Position numbers and translations under genes: made by a program. The notes below the pieces were generated by a model. It was given only the letters and a program-made list of their open reading frames with translations, had not been told where the DNA came from and made no database searches. From Choristoneura fumiferana (taxonomy: Eukaryota > Arthropoda > Insecta > Lepidoptera > Tortricidae), in the NCBI RefSeq assembly GCF_025370935.1, contig NC_133473.1, forward strand, positions 13,976,127-14,040,126: a stretch of DNA of 64,000 nt, read 5' to 3'. The number at the start of each line of letters is the position of its first letter. The first letter of the stretch is position 1. Shown piece after piece: positions 12,650 to 23,400 of the stretch.

Positions 12650-13744
12650 GTGTCTATGTCTCTATACAGAGGTTTTAATCAAATTTTACTAATAAGATTA
12701 CTAACCTGCTCAATGATGTTCTAATAATTTTTAACCAATTGAAAAATTTTGATATGCACACTATCGAAATATTTTATTGATGAAGTGATGAAGATACTTT
12801 TTGTACTACTTCATCATTCTTGCTTTTGAGGTGGGAAAAATATTTTTCAGTAATCACCTGATTACTGTTACATGGTTCTATCTGTCTTAAACTTTTGATT
12901 ATACTAGTACTAGTGTATCTGGTTCAATTAAGTTTCTAAGTACTCTTTAGACATAGCCACTTATCATTATCTAACATAGGTAGGTACTTTGCATAGATCG
13001 AAAGATAAAAATGATTTTTCATGATAATATTGGTAATCAATTAATTTATGTCGGCACAAGCCAATTGGAAAAGGATTAATGTACTGAAGTTTGAATATAT
13101 TTGCAACAATGTAAGTTTATTTTATTTCATGTTGATTATGTAGTTTTTGCATGCAATTGGTCAAGGCGCTTTTAGATAAACAAAGGCCAATGTGATGATA
13201 TACAAATTGTACAGATGTAGATATTATAGGTATATTTAAGCCATCGGGAAAACTCTAAAATACAATCAAGAAACAGTCAATGAAGTGACAGTCAATTACG
13301 GTATTAAATAATTGACATATTTCGCACCTTCAGAATTAAAGTGGCTTATGATGTATCTAGTTATTTTTGGTACAAAGTTTATTAACCCGTATTTATAGGT
13401 AGTGCCACGAGAGTTAAAGTGAATGATTACTTACAAAGCTACAAAAATAAAAGATTGTATAAAAGGACAACGAATGAAACAGTGACGTAGCTAGGTATGT
13501 AACTAAAAGCACTGGGGTAAAAAATAAACTAGGGCTCCAACTAACTATTTAAAGTCGTTTGTTCCGTATTCCGAATATTCCGAGTGTGGGAGGAATTTTC
13601 ACTAGTTCAATTTATAGTTTGTATAAGTCAAGAGTCCGAGGGGCCCCCTGAGCTTTGGGTCCCCCGGGCACTGCCCCGTCTAGCCCTCCGCGCCACTGGA
13701 ATGAAATGAATTAGTTAATGCTAAACCCTGCTGTCATTACATGA

Positions 13745-13844
13745 NNNNNNNNNNNNNNNNNNNNNNNNNNNNNNNNNNNNNNNNNNNNNNNNNNNNNNNN
13801 NNNNNNNNNNNNNNNNNNNNNNNNNNNNNNNNNNNNNNNNNNNN
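13745..13844. other. Assembly gap of 100 N
   Basis: Exactly 100 undetermined bases, a conventional size for a gap of unknown length. It stops nine bases before the left end of the mariner-like element, so the gap probably arose from repeats there. Sequence may be missing between TIPRL and the Ig gene. Confidence 0.98.
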
Positions 13845-13853
13845 AAACATATA

Positions 13854-15559
13854 CAGGGTGGATTTCGACGAGGGACCTTTGCGGAGATATTGCATTGTTT
13901 AAGTGATACACAGTCGATTTATAATGTTTAGAAACTTAAACAAAGTAAAAAAAAAAATACAAAATTCACTCATTTTTAACTGTGGTGATAACCCTATATT
14001 GCATCTGCACATAACGGCAAGATGGCTAGATTAAGGAATCGCCGTCGGAAAAACTCGGGATATTACGTTTATTTCCGAGAGTTTGTTGTCATCGATGTAA
14101 TACGATACGAAAAAATACGAATATCAATTACTTTATTACAATTTTTACATACGGTGTTCAAATGTTCCTCCGTGTCTAATAATACACGCTGCAGCCCGTG
14201 CCCGAGTATGTATTTTGTAAGGGTGAAGGCGCGGGCACGTTTAAGAACTTTTAGTACTGCGGTATGACTTATTTCGAAATGTCGACCAGCTGATCTCGAA
14301 CTTTTTCTTGGATTCCGCTCAAAATACCGCAGTATTCTTTCTTCAAGTCTAGCCGCAAGACGAATAACAGGTCCTCCACGTTGATCGTTCTTAGCTGTTC
14401 TTGGTACAATGGGCGTGAATGGGCTGATTGTTGGTGACACGATCACAAGCACGTAAAATTGTCCTACGACCTGTTGGGTGTGGTGGTGAATATGTTTCCC
14501 TGTAACGTCCTTTGGTAACGTCGTAAAGCTTCAACCGCATTATGATTGTAGCTTGCGTATAACATGAGCAAATTAAATATCCACGTGCATCTAACAAAGG
14601 CATTTTCATGTATAGGAAGCAAATGAAATGAACTTAAACGTCAATTTCATTTCAAACATCATATTTATGATATGTTTATGATCGATTTTTCAATCATGCA
14701 AAGAGTTTCGATAGTTGTAGAAAATGCGTTGGTTCTATCTCGGCTCGGCGAATGAAGAGTCCTATGACAACCTATTACTACAACTTTAGTGCAATATCCG
14801 TCAAATATTGGTAAGTATTCAATTTTTTGGCGATAACCAAAATAAAATAAAAAAAACAAGGACAGCCAATTGTATGAATTGCTGATCAACCAGGGAACAA
14901 TTTCAATCATTCAAAATAATTTGATGAAGCGAGTTAACGAACTAAACCTTATCAGTTTAGGTAGGTAAACAGAGACATTTTATTTATGATGAAAGAGGTT
15001 ACTATCTTCTTTAATTGTTTATGACGATTGAGTACATTCGAGTGAATGTCAGTGTCATGTCATGTCATGTGAGTTATTTGTTGTGGTTAGAATTATTAAC
15101 TAAGAAATTGGATTCGCGCTGTCATCGTTCATCCACCATTACCTCTCATATTTCGTTTTCTAGGAATTTTTTATCGTACAACGGCAAAAACTACTAACAC
15201 TGGCAAAATTGGCCCCGATGGACAGAGCCATATTTTAAGAAACAACAATAAGAAATACATAAATACTACGAGACAATCACCTCTGCAAATCCTGCAACGA
15301 TTTTTTTAGCGTTGCACGAAGACCTAAAAATGGGCAAATGGCAACATATTAACGTAATATCCTGACGTCTAAAGATTGTTTACAAGTAAGAACATTGACC
15401 CAGCCACTAGGGTTGGCACAAAGTAGTTTTTGGTATGAATGTTTAAAAGGCTATAACTTGAAAACGGTAACATATATTTCCATAGTTTCTATGGGGAAAT
15501 ATAGTGCTAAGGTTGAACTATCTGCCAGTTCCGCAAGGCCCTCGTCGAAATCCACCCTG
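13854..15559 (-). mobile_element. Mariner-like (Tc1/mariner superfamily) DNA transposon, decayed
   Basis: The left end 'cagggtggatttcgacgagg' and the inverted right end (15526-15559) match closely. Each is flanked by TA (13852-13853 and 15560-15561), the target duplication of this superfamily. Inside, on the minus strand, pieces of the transposase N-terminal DNA-binding region survive. One frame (about 14591-14440) carries 'SPPHPTGRRTILRACDRV'. Another (14440-14150) reads through a helix-turn-helix with RYFERNPRKSSRSAGRHFEIS. They are offset by a frameshift and the catalytic DDE part is missing, so the copy is non-autonomous. Confidence 0.85.
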
Positions 15560-15865
15560 TATATTAAAATAAAATTGGAAACAATGACATTACAGATTAC
15601 ATGAAATTAGGTTTTGCACGGGAACAGTTTCACCGTACCTACTTGTTTTTGCAGATAGAGGTTACCCGTGTCACCTACACTAGGCTAGGCCTGTCCTGTA
15701 GGATGACACCGTTACAGTGATAACCTATTAAACTATTTAAATGTTAAAGAAAATGAATGAATGATGATGATGAATGTTATCGCTCGATAATCTTAAAAAT
15801 ATTGATGTCCAATTTAAGATTACATTGGTCATTGATAAATTGATTGATTATAATCTGTTACGCAC

Positions 15866-15905
15866 TAGCTTTTACCCGCGGCTTTGCTCGCGTGAACCAT
15901 AAACA
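15866..15905 (+). repeat. Head of the CTAGCTGTTGCC-type interspersed repeat
   Basis: 'cactagcttttacccgcggc' is the head seen at 27418, 53813 and 59668. Its usual tail, ending in 'cttttataatattaagtatg', is found at 16470-16506. The array at 15908-16230 and the module at 16243-16455 separate the two. Confidence 0.55.
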
Positions 15906-15907
15906 TT

Positions 15908-16230
15908 TCAAAGAAGCAAGCATTTAAGCAAGCATGCATTCAAGACTGCATTCAAGCATGCAAGCAAGGATGTAAGCAATCAAGCAAGCATGCATGCAAG
16001 TGAGCATGCAATCAAGCATGCAATAAGCATGCAAGCAAGCATCTAAGCAAGCATGCATTCAAGCATGCAAGCAAGCATATAGATAAACATGTATGCAAGC
16101 ATGCAAGCTAGAATGCAAGCAAGCATGCAGATAATAGATCAAGCAAGCATACTCCGAAATGTGCAAGAAATAATGCATGCAAACAATAGATCACAAAGGT
16201 GCAAGCAATAATGCAAGCAAGCATGCAAGT
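15908..16230. repeat. Degenerate AAGC/AAGCATGC minisatellite
   Basis: About 320 bases built from variants of 'aagcaagcatgcaagc', with interspersed CATGCAAG and CATTCAAG units. Many GCATGC words are self-complementary. It appears to sit inside an interspersed repeat whose head (15866) and tail (16470) flank it. Confidence 0.85.
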
Positions 16231-16242
16231 TATTTAGTTCAA

Positions 16243-16455
16243 ATTTTTTTAAACATTGTCTGAAAAAAAAACCACTTATTTCGTATCTCTATTGACGTGA
16301 AAGATCTAACATATACGAAATCTACATATTTGGGTTCGTCTTTGACGTCTCTAAAATCTGGTCGAAGGTTTTCATTTGAAAAAAACAGTTTTTTGGCCTA
16401 AAATTGTTTAACTTTGATGCCAAATATCTCGAAAACTGAAGTAAATATGGGATAA
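16243..16455 (+). repeat. Interspersed repeat shared with 49920-50150
   Basis: Segments such as 'gacgtgaaagatctaacata', 'gaaatctacatatttgggtt' and 'actttgatgccaaatatctc' appear in the same order at 49920-50150. It has no coding frame. It is a dispersed element of unknown class. Confidence 0.7.
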
Positions 16456-16841
16456 CAAACATACTCACTCACTCGCAAACTTTCGCTTTTATAATATTAA
16501 GTATGATTAATCCACGCATTAAGAAGTAAATACGTTTCATTGGCAGCATACAGTCAAGGTCAATACCTACTGTGTATACGGCACAAAGCCGCATTGAGAT
16601 GTAGGTATACAGACTTTATTGCTGTGGCGATAAGGTTGATGTATTTGCCTATACTTTTGCAATTTTGCGTGCTTCCATATTTGTGGCCTGGGCTGTATTT
16701 ACTTTGTAATTGAACTTAGGCTTATGTTCCACCAAGCTACTTGTAATAACACGTGTAGATATCACTGACGGGAAGCAACACTGATGATTTTCAGGCAAAG
16801 AAGTTTTACTCTGCTAATTTATTGATGTTTATACTCGACAG

Positions 16842-18684
16842 GTACACAGGCGAAAGTTTACAAGTAGGCGACTGTGGTATAACATTTGCTAAAATTTCGG
16901 AAGATGAAGCTGGTACTTGGACATGCCACATGGGTCCAGGCAACCAAGTAGGCTTAGAAGTCACCGATAGTTTTAACGTGAGAGTCACAGGACCTTTAGC
17001 GGCTAATAGCAAAGAAATACAAACGAGCATCGGTGATACCGCCACTTTATATTGCCATACAGCCAATGGGATGAGGCCTTTGGATTACTGCCGATTTAGG
17101 ACGCCTCGTGCGGTCGGAATGAGCATTGATGCTACTATTACGGAAGAAAAGTAAGCATATTGTTTTTTTTCGTAAGTAGTTAAAACCAGGGTTACTTTAG
17201 GAAATTTTGAGGCTACTTTGATAGATTTAAAATGGTTATAAAAACGCAAATATTCATGGCTCGATTGAGCAAATGAAGTAAAAAGTTAAGTAATTTATGA
17301 AGGTAGGTATTGAACTGCCACATATGGTCTAAAAAAATAAAGACCAAGTAGTCCCTGTATTTTAAAGTAACCCCGTTTCACGGTAACTTTTGACAGCTAT
17401 AGTTCCAAGTCAATCCAAGTGTTTTAAATTGTTTTCGAATGACATTTTAGTTTTGCTTTTATAATGACTAATCTAGATCACGCACTACTGTCGTAGTTGT
17501 GTATGATAGTATCTAAAGATGCCAAGTTTCAAGTCAACCAATTCAACTCAATAAATCAATAGTTTTACCTTATCTTTGTCTGCGCATCTAACTCCTACGA
17601 GACTTAATAATAATAAATGTTAGGTATGTTCGTGTTTGTGGTCGCGTAGATCGGAAACAATAGAAGTTTTATTGTTATGAATTCTAACGCCATAGTAACA
17701 TATATATTTGAAGACACAGAGTTGGCTGATATTTAATTAAGTTAAAAGAAGATATAGGAAGAATAAATAAACTTTTATTTACAGCGCAATACTCAATCGC
17801 TACTATTTTACGCCTGGTCGAGATTTAGACTATGGAGATTGTTCGTTGACGATACGTTCAGTGCAACAAGAGGACATTGGTGTTTGGACATGCGCAGCTT
17901 TGGTCCACCAAGATATCGCTGAAGCCAGAGATACAATTACTGTTTCCATTGGAGGTAAGTGTTTCTAGATTTTCAAGGAGAAGGCGTAAACAGTACTTGT
18001 CTATAGATCATGTTAAATTCATCTAAATCAAAATGTCAACGTTCAAAAATTACATGTGCACATTAAAATAAAATAAAAAAACTTAAAAGTAACACAAAGT
18101 TAAACCCTATTATTTATAAAATATATCCACCAATTATCCTAATTGTATACATACTTTGAAAGATTAGTCTAACATTCCTACTTCTTGATATCCTATATGT
18201 ACAGTCGCTGGTACTTATTATAAAAACAAAATAAAGCCTTAAAAAATACCTCGCTAAGTTCTATACGTAAATGCTTTAATTGTCAAATCCAATATTTTTG
18301 TCCTTGACTACAAATCTTGGAGCAATGTAAATTAGCAGATCTCTGGGGTCTCTGGGTCGCAAAATCACTTGCACTTTAATAAGAGGCAAGATTTCAATAG
18401 CTAATATCACTTATTTCTTCAGGTGCGCCATCCAGTACTCGAACTTTATCACAAGCTGGCATAGCGGGGATGGTGATCGGTCTAATCGGGCTTCTGGGGT
18501 CTTGGCTGGAGTCGTGTGGTTCCAGAGACACAAGTTCTTCCCCGTGAGATCCAACAGAAGCACAGATCCTAACATCACGTTCACACGAACCATTTCAACA
18601 GGCGGGAGTATTAGCTCTAGCAATAGCAGTGGCCCCGAATTTGAAGTTCAGATACGCAATATGGATCCTTCGCCCCCACAATAA
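16842..18684 (+). CDS. Immunoglobulin-domain membrane protein, Fasciclin III-like, 3' exons with a frameshift
   Basis: Three exons at 16842-17150, 17785-17954 and 18423-18684. The first holds the C-terminal half of one Ig domain (YTGESLQVGDC ... DEAGTWTC) and the N-terminal half of a second (GDTATLYC ... DYCRFRTP). The second exon completes that domain (LDYGDCSLTIRSVQQED, then VWTC). The third has a hydrophobic stretch (AGIAGMVIGLIGLL) and a short Ser-rich cytoplasmic tail ending at the TAA of 18682-18684. The YCR...GxC spacing resembles insect Fasciclin III. Introns are phase 2 then 1; an acceptor at 16794 is an alternative first border. The membrane segment and tail are in different frames: at the GGGG of 18496-18499 one base appears lost. 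No signal peptide or 5' exons are visible upstream, and the N gap lies there. It may be a real gene with an assembly error, or a partial pseudogene. Confidence 0.7.
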
Positions 18685-18711
18685 GAGTCCAAGTAATAAT
18701 CTAATCACAGG

Positions 18712-18940
18712 AATGAGGGCCAAAAGACAGGCGAAACATGGCTAGATAGCGTTAGCATCGTGAGGTTTTTTTGAAGTTCTGGTCTTGCTTGCAATTGGCT
18801 AATAACTTATAAGTAAATAACTAAATGAGCATGGGCTCATTGCAATGGTGCAAGCAAGACCGTTACCATCCGTAACGTCAAAAAAACATCACGATACTTA
18901 CGCCATCTAGCGATATTTCGCCTAGCGTTTAGCCCTCATT
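18712..18940. mobile_element. MITE family A (foldback ends AATGAGGGC ... GCCCTCATT)
   Basis: The arms 'aatgagggccaaaagacagg' and '...tagcgtttagccctcatt' are imperfect inverted repeats extending about 70 bases inward ('tcgtgaggttttttt' against 'aaaaaaacatcacga'). It lies 28 bases after the Ig gene stop codon, so it probably falls in that gene's 3' UTR. A second copy, itself interrupted, spans 62122-62734. Confidence 0.8.
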
Positions 18941-19077
18941 AGATCGTTGGCACCAATCTCTACTTACTTACTTCGACTTACGAACTTATCCGACAAAATA
19001 GGATGGAGAAACATTATTCAATAGATCAGTAGGTAAAAACACGTATCTAATTCGCCTAAAAATAATGGAGCTGCACT

Positions 19078-19287
19078 ACCCGACCAAGCTAAGTTTTCAC
19101 CTCGCGTCTTAACAAGAACAGTTCAAAAATTTAAATTTCAACAAATAGGAGACGTAAATTCGTAAGACGCGTAGCGGCGACTAAGATGCTAACCGTACTG
19201 ACGCGACAGGGCGATCGCGGGCAGGTGAGCTGGGAAGCGGGCGGAATTTCGCATTCCAACGAGGTGCAAACTTAGCTTGGTCGGAAT
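19078..19287. mobile_element. MITE with CCGACCAAGCTAAGTTT ends
   Basis: The left end 'cccgaccaagctaagttttc' is inverted at the right end ('aaacttagcttggtcgga'). The 210-base interior is GC-richer than its surroundings and has no coding frame. Confidence 0.7.
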
Positions 19288-19289
19288 AT

Positions 19290-20447
19290 AATGAGGATCA
19301 TTAAAATTGTAGGGTAGTTGTGTGGCTGTGGACGTGCAATTAAAATACTCAGTAGGTCGAGATTCAATAAGGTTGGAAGTTTTGGCTTTGGTTGTATGTT
19401 AGACATAAGTATAAAAGGTAAAACTCGATGACGAAAAAAGCGAAGCGAAGCTTATATCGATATAAGGTCTGTGCCCATAACACTCACTGCGAAGACGAGT
19501 CCAATGATTCTTTGTTTATTATTTTTATTTATTATATTCCGTAGCAGACGAGGTATATAGGGAAATATCACATATTTAGGCGATAATTAATTATATTGAA
19601 ATTCTTACAAATAAATAGTACAATCAATAAAATTGAAGCAACTTTTATTACCTTCATCGTAAAAAACACGTTTTTATACAATATGTACAAAGGTTCTTCA
19701 CAAAGAAATCTTAATTCACTAATCGAGTCATGTGCCGAAAAGCTATAATTAATTATGATTGATCTAATTATAATATGATTGGTTTTTTGGGAGTATTTTT
19801 GTATTTTTTATTTCAACTCCAAATTTGTTATTTTTACGGGTATCTTGTGAAACCATATCGAAAATGGTCTCTTTTTCTGGTTTTTCTGTGCATCCATGTC
19901 TCAGTTTGTATTTTCGATTTGCTACTTATAATAATTATCGGCGTTCATAATCACATTCACGTTATGCTGAAATAAGTCGGATGCATAATTACATCAAGAT
20001 CTCCGAAATCTTTTAATGGGTTACAATTTATCGTGTACATTATTACATTACATCGTGGGTGTAGGTACATTATATCGTTACAAAAATAATTTAGTTGACA
20101 AAAGTATGCTAGTAATAAATTATGTGCGAACAATTATTATCCTTTCAGCTTTGGGTAAGTATATTTGATAATACGATGCACTGAGACCTACATTTTTCTA
20201 ATGTTTGTGTACAGTCAGTCAATTTAAGCCCTAGGCCACCGTAATGATTTGATTTGTTTATAACAATGCTTATCATTGTTTTCGTACAACGTTATTTGTA
20301 CTTTAACAAGTCATAGTTTTATCATTTGATAAATCCATATCAAATCTATCTAAATATTCTATCAAAAAGGTATCTCGTTAAAAATAACTTCGGTACCAAC
20401 AAAGGTTAATCGTAATAATTAAGTAGTCTTATTATTTTGACAATGCT
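19290..20447. other. Intergenic region between the Ig gene and the takeout-like gene
   Basis: AT-rich, with only short random frames. It must contain the 3' UTR of the takeout-like gene on the minus strand, but I could not pick a clear polyadenylation signal. Nothing else stands out. Confidence 0.5.
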
Positions 20448-23400
20448 TTAGTCAACCGGTTTGTATCCAAGCACGATCTGGTCGATGGTGACTTTGTTGA
20501 AGAATTTGTTGATGGCCTTGACACAGGTGCGGACGATTTGTTTGATTACTGGAGGTGCGAGGTCGTCCATTAGTTGCTGCCAGTTCTGGTTTGCGAACTC
20601 GTGAGTGGCGTCCGCTGTAATAAAAATAGTAAATTGATTACATATGCAAATGATTAGTAATATAAATCGTCGAATTGTTGTGAATTCGTGGGGCACAGTT
20701 TTTGAGCTTTTATGTGGGATATCTGTGGCATTATAAATATCCTTCAATTATAACAGAAACTTAACAGAGTGTTGAAACAGGGTCGATCGGTCTGTTACAA
20801 AATGTCACTAAAAATGTTACATATGATTCAAAGAAAGAAAGATGCGTTCTTGCGTTGGGCAAATATATAGGTTGTAATCCTTGAAATAATTTACTATCAA
20901 ATGAATTTAGAATTATTTGTTTTCGACAAAGTACCCAAAGCTACGTTGTTAACCCTGTGCATTCTTTACAGAAGGTAAAATTGGACATGACTAAATTTGT
21001 ATTATTTATTTCTCGGATCAGAGAACGCTTCGGTATCCTAAAGATGAAGGTAATTGATGATTGCATTGATCGTGTACGCCCACCTTGATTTCCGTGTATA
21101 TGTTCATTGTATCGACCGACAATTTAAAACCTTCATCTTGAAAAGCTGTTAGTTTATACAGTGAAGCGACGATAATTTAACGAACTTTCAGCCCGGCCCT
21201 TGCCCGGCCACGACAATACGCGTGATCGGCGGCGCGGCGAACGTTTTCTCTGTTCATATACAGCATAGAATAGAAATAATAGGGTTTGAGAATAGGACGG
21301 ACTCATCTGCTGTTCCCATGGGTGTCGTAAAAGGCGACTAAAGTCGCACTCACATTTAGGACGCTGTTATGCAATTGTGTGTCAACCCTGATTAATTCTG
21401 CAATACAATGTCAACCCATAAAATTAAGAGTTGACATTGAGGTTCAACTGATCCTTAACAGACAACGACCAGTCAAGAGGGTAGCGACTTCTCAATCGCA
21501 GAAGAATGCATAGACGCTCGGCGCTCATGGATTTTTGGCAGCACATGCAATGAACAGAAAAAAAACTGGCCGCATCGTCATTCGTGCGTACATACCTGGT
21601 CATTACCGAATCGTTCGTTAGTGTTTCAATAGGACTTCAAATAGTAAGGGCTTGCACATACCTACATGCAATTTTTGCAACGACTAAATGACTAAACTGT
21701 TTAATCGATGCAAAAGTTGTATGTATGCGTTAGCCCTAAGAGTACGTCAAAAGGCACCTGTAATGACTCATAATATGCATGTTTTGTGAGCTTCATTTTT
21801 ATTCCGCACTTGAATACATGAGCTCAGTGTATCGGTAATTTTGTGAATCGGAATTCCGGCGCATCCCAGATTATTTATTTGTATTATGATGTAATATCAT
21901 ATGAATTACAGGGTATTGTGAAATGTGTTAAAAGATGTCTAAGGTTGTATGTACTTACATACCTATAACTCGCACAATAACAGCTGACTAGGTTTAGTTT
22001 ACGATTATCCCTGTATTGTTGTTCGCTCTGTACCTACTCGTAATACTAGAAGAACAATGCTAGTTCTCAATAAATGTATAATTATAGGTGAACTGAACTT
22101 ACCCAACTGTTTGTTTCCATTGAATAGGTTCTTAAAAGCAAACGTCGTCTTCTCGATCTGATAGTTGTAGTTCGGTGTGACCAGTTTGAAATGTTCGCCT
22201 TTTGCGTCATTGACGTGGGTTAGCTTGCTTTTGATTTCCACTTTGATGTTATCTGGAAAGGGGAAGCAGATGGGTATGAGTTTTCAAACAACGCACCTTT
22301 AGACACCAGTGGCGTGGAGTAAATATTTACGCTAGGCATTAGGCAACCCAGAGAGTAAGAGAAGCGTGAGTTTGGCTTGTTTTTTGGTGTTACAGCTTTT
22401 ACATAATATACTGACTTTGGAGGTAAAATCTACACATGATTATAGGTAGAGTCATTCACGATGACGCGTGCCGTGGTTCTTATTACAATGTCATTAACAT
22501 TAATGGCTATTTTTGTCAAAATCACGCGTCTTCGTGGATGGCACTAGGTATACCTACTGCTACAGTGGCAGTGATAATGAGAGGGTATGTGGGTACATCA
22601 GTTTGAGCACCACAACCGCTAATTCTTTTCGGCTGTTGACTTAAGACATGCCTAGGTAGACATGCTAGGTACTCGTGCTAGTTTGTGGGATTTAAGGTTT
22701 TAGAGAGATGTTTGTCAAACTAAACCAATAAGCGTGAAGACCAAAAAGTTATAAGACCACCTTAATTGGTCGGTACAGTCGAAGGCATAATTAATATCTA
22801 TACAGCCATAGCGTTAATTATTATATTAATATCTAATTTAATTATAGCATAAAAGTTAATTATTACAGTATAATGGTATATAGATTTATTTTTGACGCCT
22901 TGGTAACGTACATTAGGTAGGTACAATTTGTGTGGTCAATTTTCGTGTCACAGCGGACGGAGACTTCAAACTAATTTTAACTACCGGCGTTAAGCTACAT
23001 TTTGAACTTGAACTCCACTCAATAATCTGCTGTATGATATTTCAGAACCATTTGAAGAAATCTTGGAACAAACATTCAATCATCACACAATGTCTGCCCC
23101 TACCGGGATTCGAACCCGCGACCTCAACTACCTACTCAATAAACAGGGCCACTAGCCTATGCGATCGTGACTCGTATATTTGAAAACTAGTAGATTCTAT
23201 CAGTTAAGTATTTACCAATCTATGCGTACTTTTGATGCTTTTTTTTAACGGTTGAGACGTCCGAAAATATTTGCATTGGGTAAGTACTCTGCATTTTTAT
23301 TAGGTGGCAAAACCCACGACGTTGATATACTTGATATACCTACACTTACATCTTCTGATGTGTTGTGTTTAATTACATCTTCTGATGTGTTGTTAAAGCA

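Noticed and set aside
13711..13911. Open frame across the N gap
   Set aside because: Half of it is undetermined sequence.
15908..16230. A CRISPR-like array
   Set aside because: Units are degenerate and contiguous without unique spacers; this is a eukaryotic minisatellite.
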